Source of the DNA: Cellvibrio fontiphilus | GTDB taxonomy: Bacteria; Pseudomonadota; Gammaproteobacteria; Pseudomonadales; Cellvibrionaceae | DNA length: 64,000 bases | Direction: 5' to 3' (one strand) | Assembly (NCBI RefSeq): GCF_035317345.1 | Contig: NZ_JAYKTU010000002.1 | Shown: in pieces, positions 63,398 through 64,000 of the stretch | Layout: every line of letters begins with the position of its first letter | Numbering within the stretch: the first letter of the stretch is position 1 | Made by a program: the position numbers and the translations under genes | The notes under the pieces: generated by a model | Database searches by the model: none | What the model was told of the DNA's origin: nothing | The model's input: only the letters and a program-made list of their open reading frames with translations

Positions 63398-64000
63398 ATG
63401 AAACGATTGACCGCCACCGCACTCACCAGCCTGCTGTGCACCCTCTCACTTTCCGCAGCCGCGAGTAACTTCGGGTTTATGCGCGATACCCTGCCCAGCC
63501 AACTCGCCGATAACGACATGCAGTCGCTCAAGGCAGAAATCACCCGGGTACTGGAGCAGGCACCGGACAAAAAGGTGAGCCAATGGCAATCGCCCAACGG
63601 AAAAATCGGGGTGAAAATCCTGCCCAAACTCAGTTACACCGAGTCCGGCATGCCCTGTCGCCGCACCCTGTTACAGTTTTCATCGCCCGCCAAACCTGCC
63701 GAAACCTACGGCTTTACCATTTGTAAAAATGCGGCTGAACAATGGCAGATCAGTCAATCGCGCCTGCAATCCCTGAGCACTGAAGACCTGGCGCTGATTG
63801 AATCCCACGCCTTGCAAGCGCTCAACGACAACCAGACCGGCACCCCCATCACCTGGTTTAACCCCAAGTCCAAAATCAACGGCACATTGGTGCTGGTCAG
63901 CGCCGCGCAGAAAAACCAGCAGCCTTGTAAAACTCTGGCGATCAGTTTGTTCGATGCCGAAGGCGTATCCCTGGAGGGGCAATACTTGCTCTGTAAAACG
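63398..64000 (+). CDS. exported Cys-containing repeat protein, C-terminus cut by window edge
   Basis: The first 201 codons, still open at base 64000. Signal peptide 1-22 (SLSAAASNFGF). Two similar units follow: about 58-118 (SQWQSPNGKIGVKILPKLSY, then PCRRTL and GFTICK) and about 147-201 (ITWFNPKSKINGTLVLVS, then PCKTLA and QYLLCK). Each unit has a Trp near the start and two cysteines. This resembles small bacterial surface-antigen-like modules; the function is unknown. The start lacks a strong Shine-Dalgarno. Confidence 0.75.
   Translation, partial: MKRLTATALTSLLCTLSLSAAASNFGFMRDTLPSQLADNDMQSLKAEITRVLEQAPDKKVSQWQSPNGKIGVKILPKLSYTESGMPCRRTLLQFSSPAKPAETYGFTICKNAAEQWQISQSRLQSLSTEDLALIESHALQALNDNQTGTPITWFNPKSKINGTLVLVSAAQKNQQPCKTLAISLFDAEGVSLEGQYLLCKT

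Overview
The window looks like a chromosomal segment of a Cellvibrio-like gammaproteobacterium. The basis is the set of secreted plant-cell-wall hydrolases with family 2 carbohydrate-binding modules joined by long poly-serine linkers, the many TonB-dependent receptors, and gammaproteobacterial housekeeping genes (gcvP, a second EF-G, ettA, nhaD, trmK). This assignment is inference from gene content; no rRNA or tRNA gene is present. Both ends cut genes: an ExeA/GspA-type ATPase at the left edge and a secreted CR-rich repeat protein at the right edge.

1-19.3 kb is mostly core genome: a beta-CASP RNA exonuclease, a secreted GH16 glucanase, an orphan gcvP, EF-G2, a two-gene alkylation-repair operon (AraC/Ogt fusion plus AlkB), a WYL regulator with TrmK, a GAF-GGDEF cyclase, an operon of a pentapeptide-repeat/class III cyclase fusion with a small winged-helix protein and a nitroreductase, then EttA and NhaD. 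19.6-23.6 kb holds a nucleoside hydrolase and two overlapping, paralogous, exported monoheme proteins of unknown function. 23.6-25.4 kb is a scarred region: twin palindromes, a broken small membrane-protein gene, a REP-associated transposase between near-identical inverted repeats, and a stand-alone lspA.

25.8-34.7 kb is an arabinoxylan-degradation cluster, all on the minus strand: GH10 xylanase, GH62 arabinofuranosidase, GH43 enzyme and a CE1 esterase, preceded by a membrane-anchored AraC regulator. Together they would cut the xylan backbone, remove arabinose and release feruloyl or acetyl groups. 34.9-40.9 kb holds a periplasmic SBP/Cache protein and a cobalamin block (BtuB-like receptor, cobO, cobQ) behind a cobalamin riboswitch that is flanked by what look like two decayed copies of itself.

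40.9-60.8 kb is metal uptake. A Fur-controlled three-gene hydroxamate siderophore operon (N-monooxygenase, MFS exporter, fused acyltransferase/NIS synthetase) is divergent from its likely receptor. Two more iron-type receptors follow around a second Fur region, with a DUF1080/PVC-type dehydrogenase pair between. A ZnuD-like zinc receptor with three His-rich loops sits behind a near-consensus Zur box and is followed by an AztD-like His-rich lipoprotein. 60.9-63.2 kb encodes a PLP basic amino acid decarboxylase that could supply the diamine for the siderophore.

The most unusual items are the tandem-decayed riboswitch, a 24-bp tandem repeat that multiplies the cobQ start codon, the siderophore enzyme fusion that keeps an internal start site, the cyclase fusion lacking two canonical catalytic residues, and the compact zinc receptor/chaperone pair.
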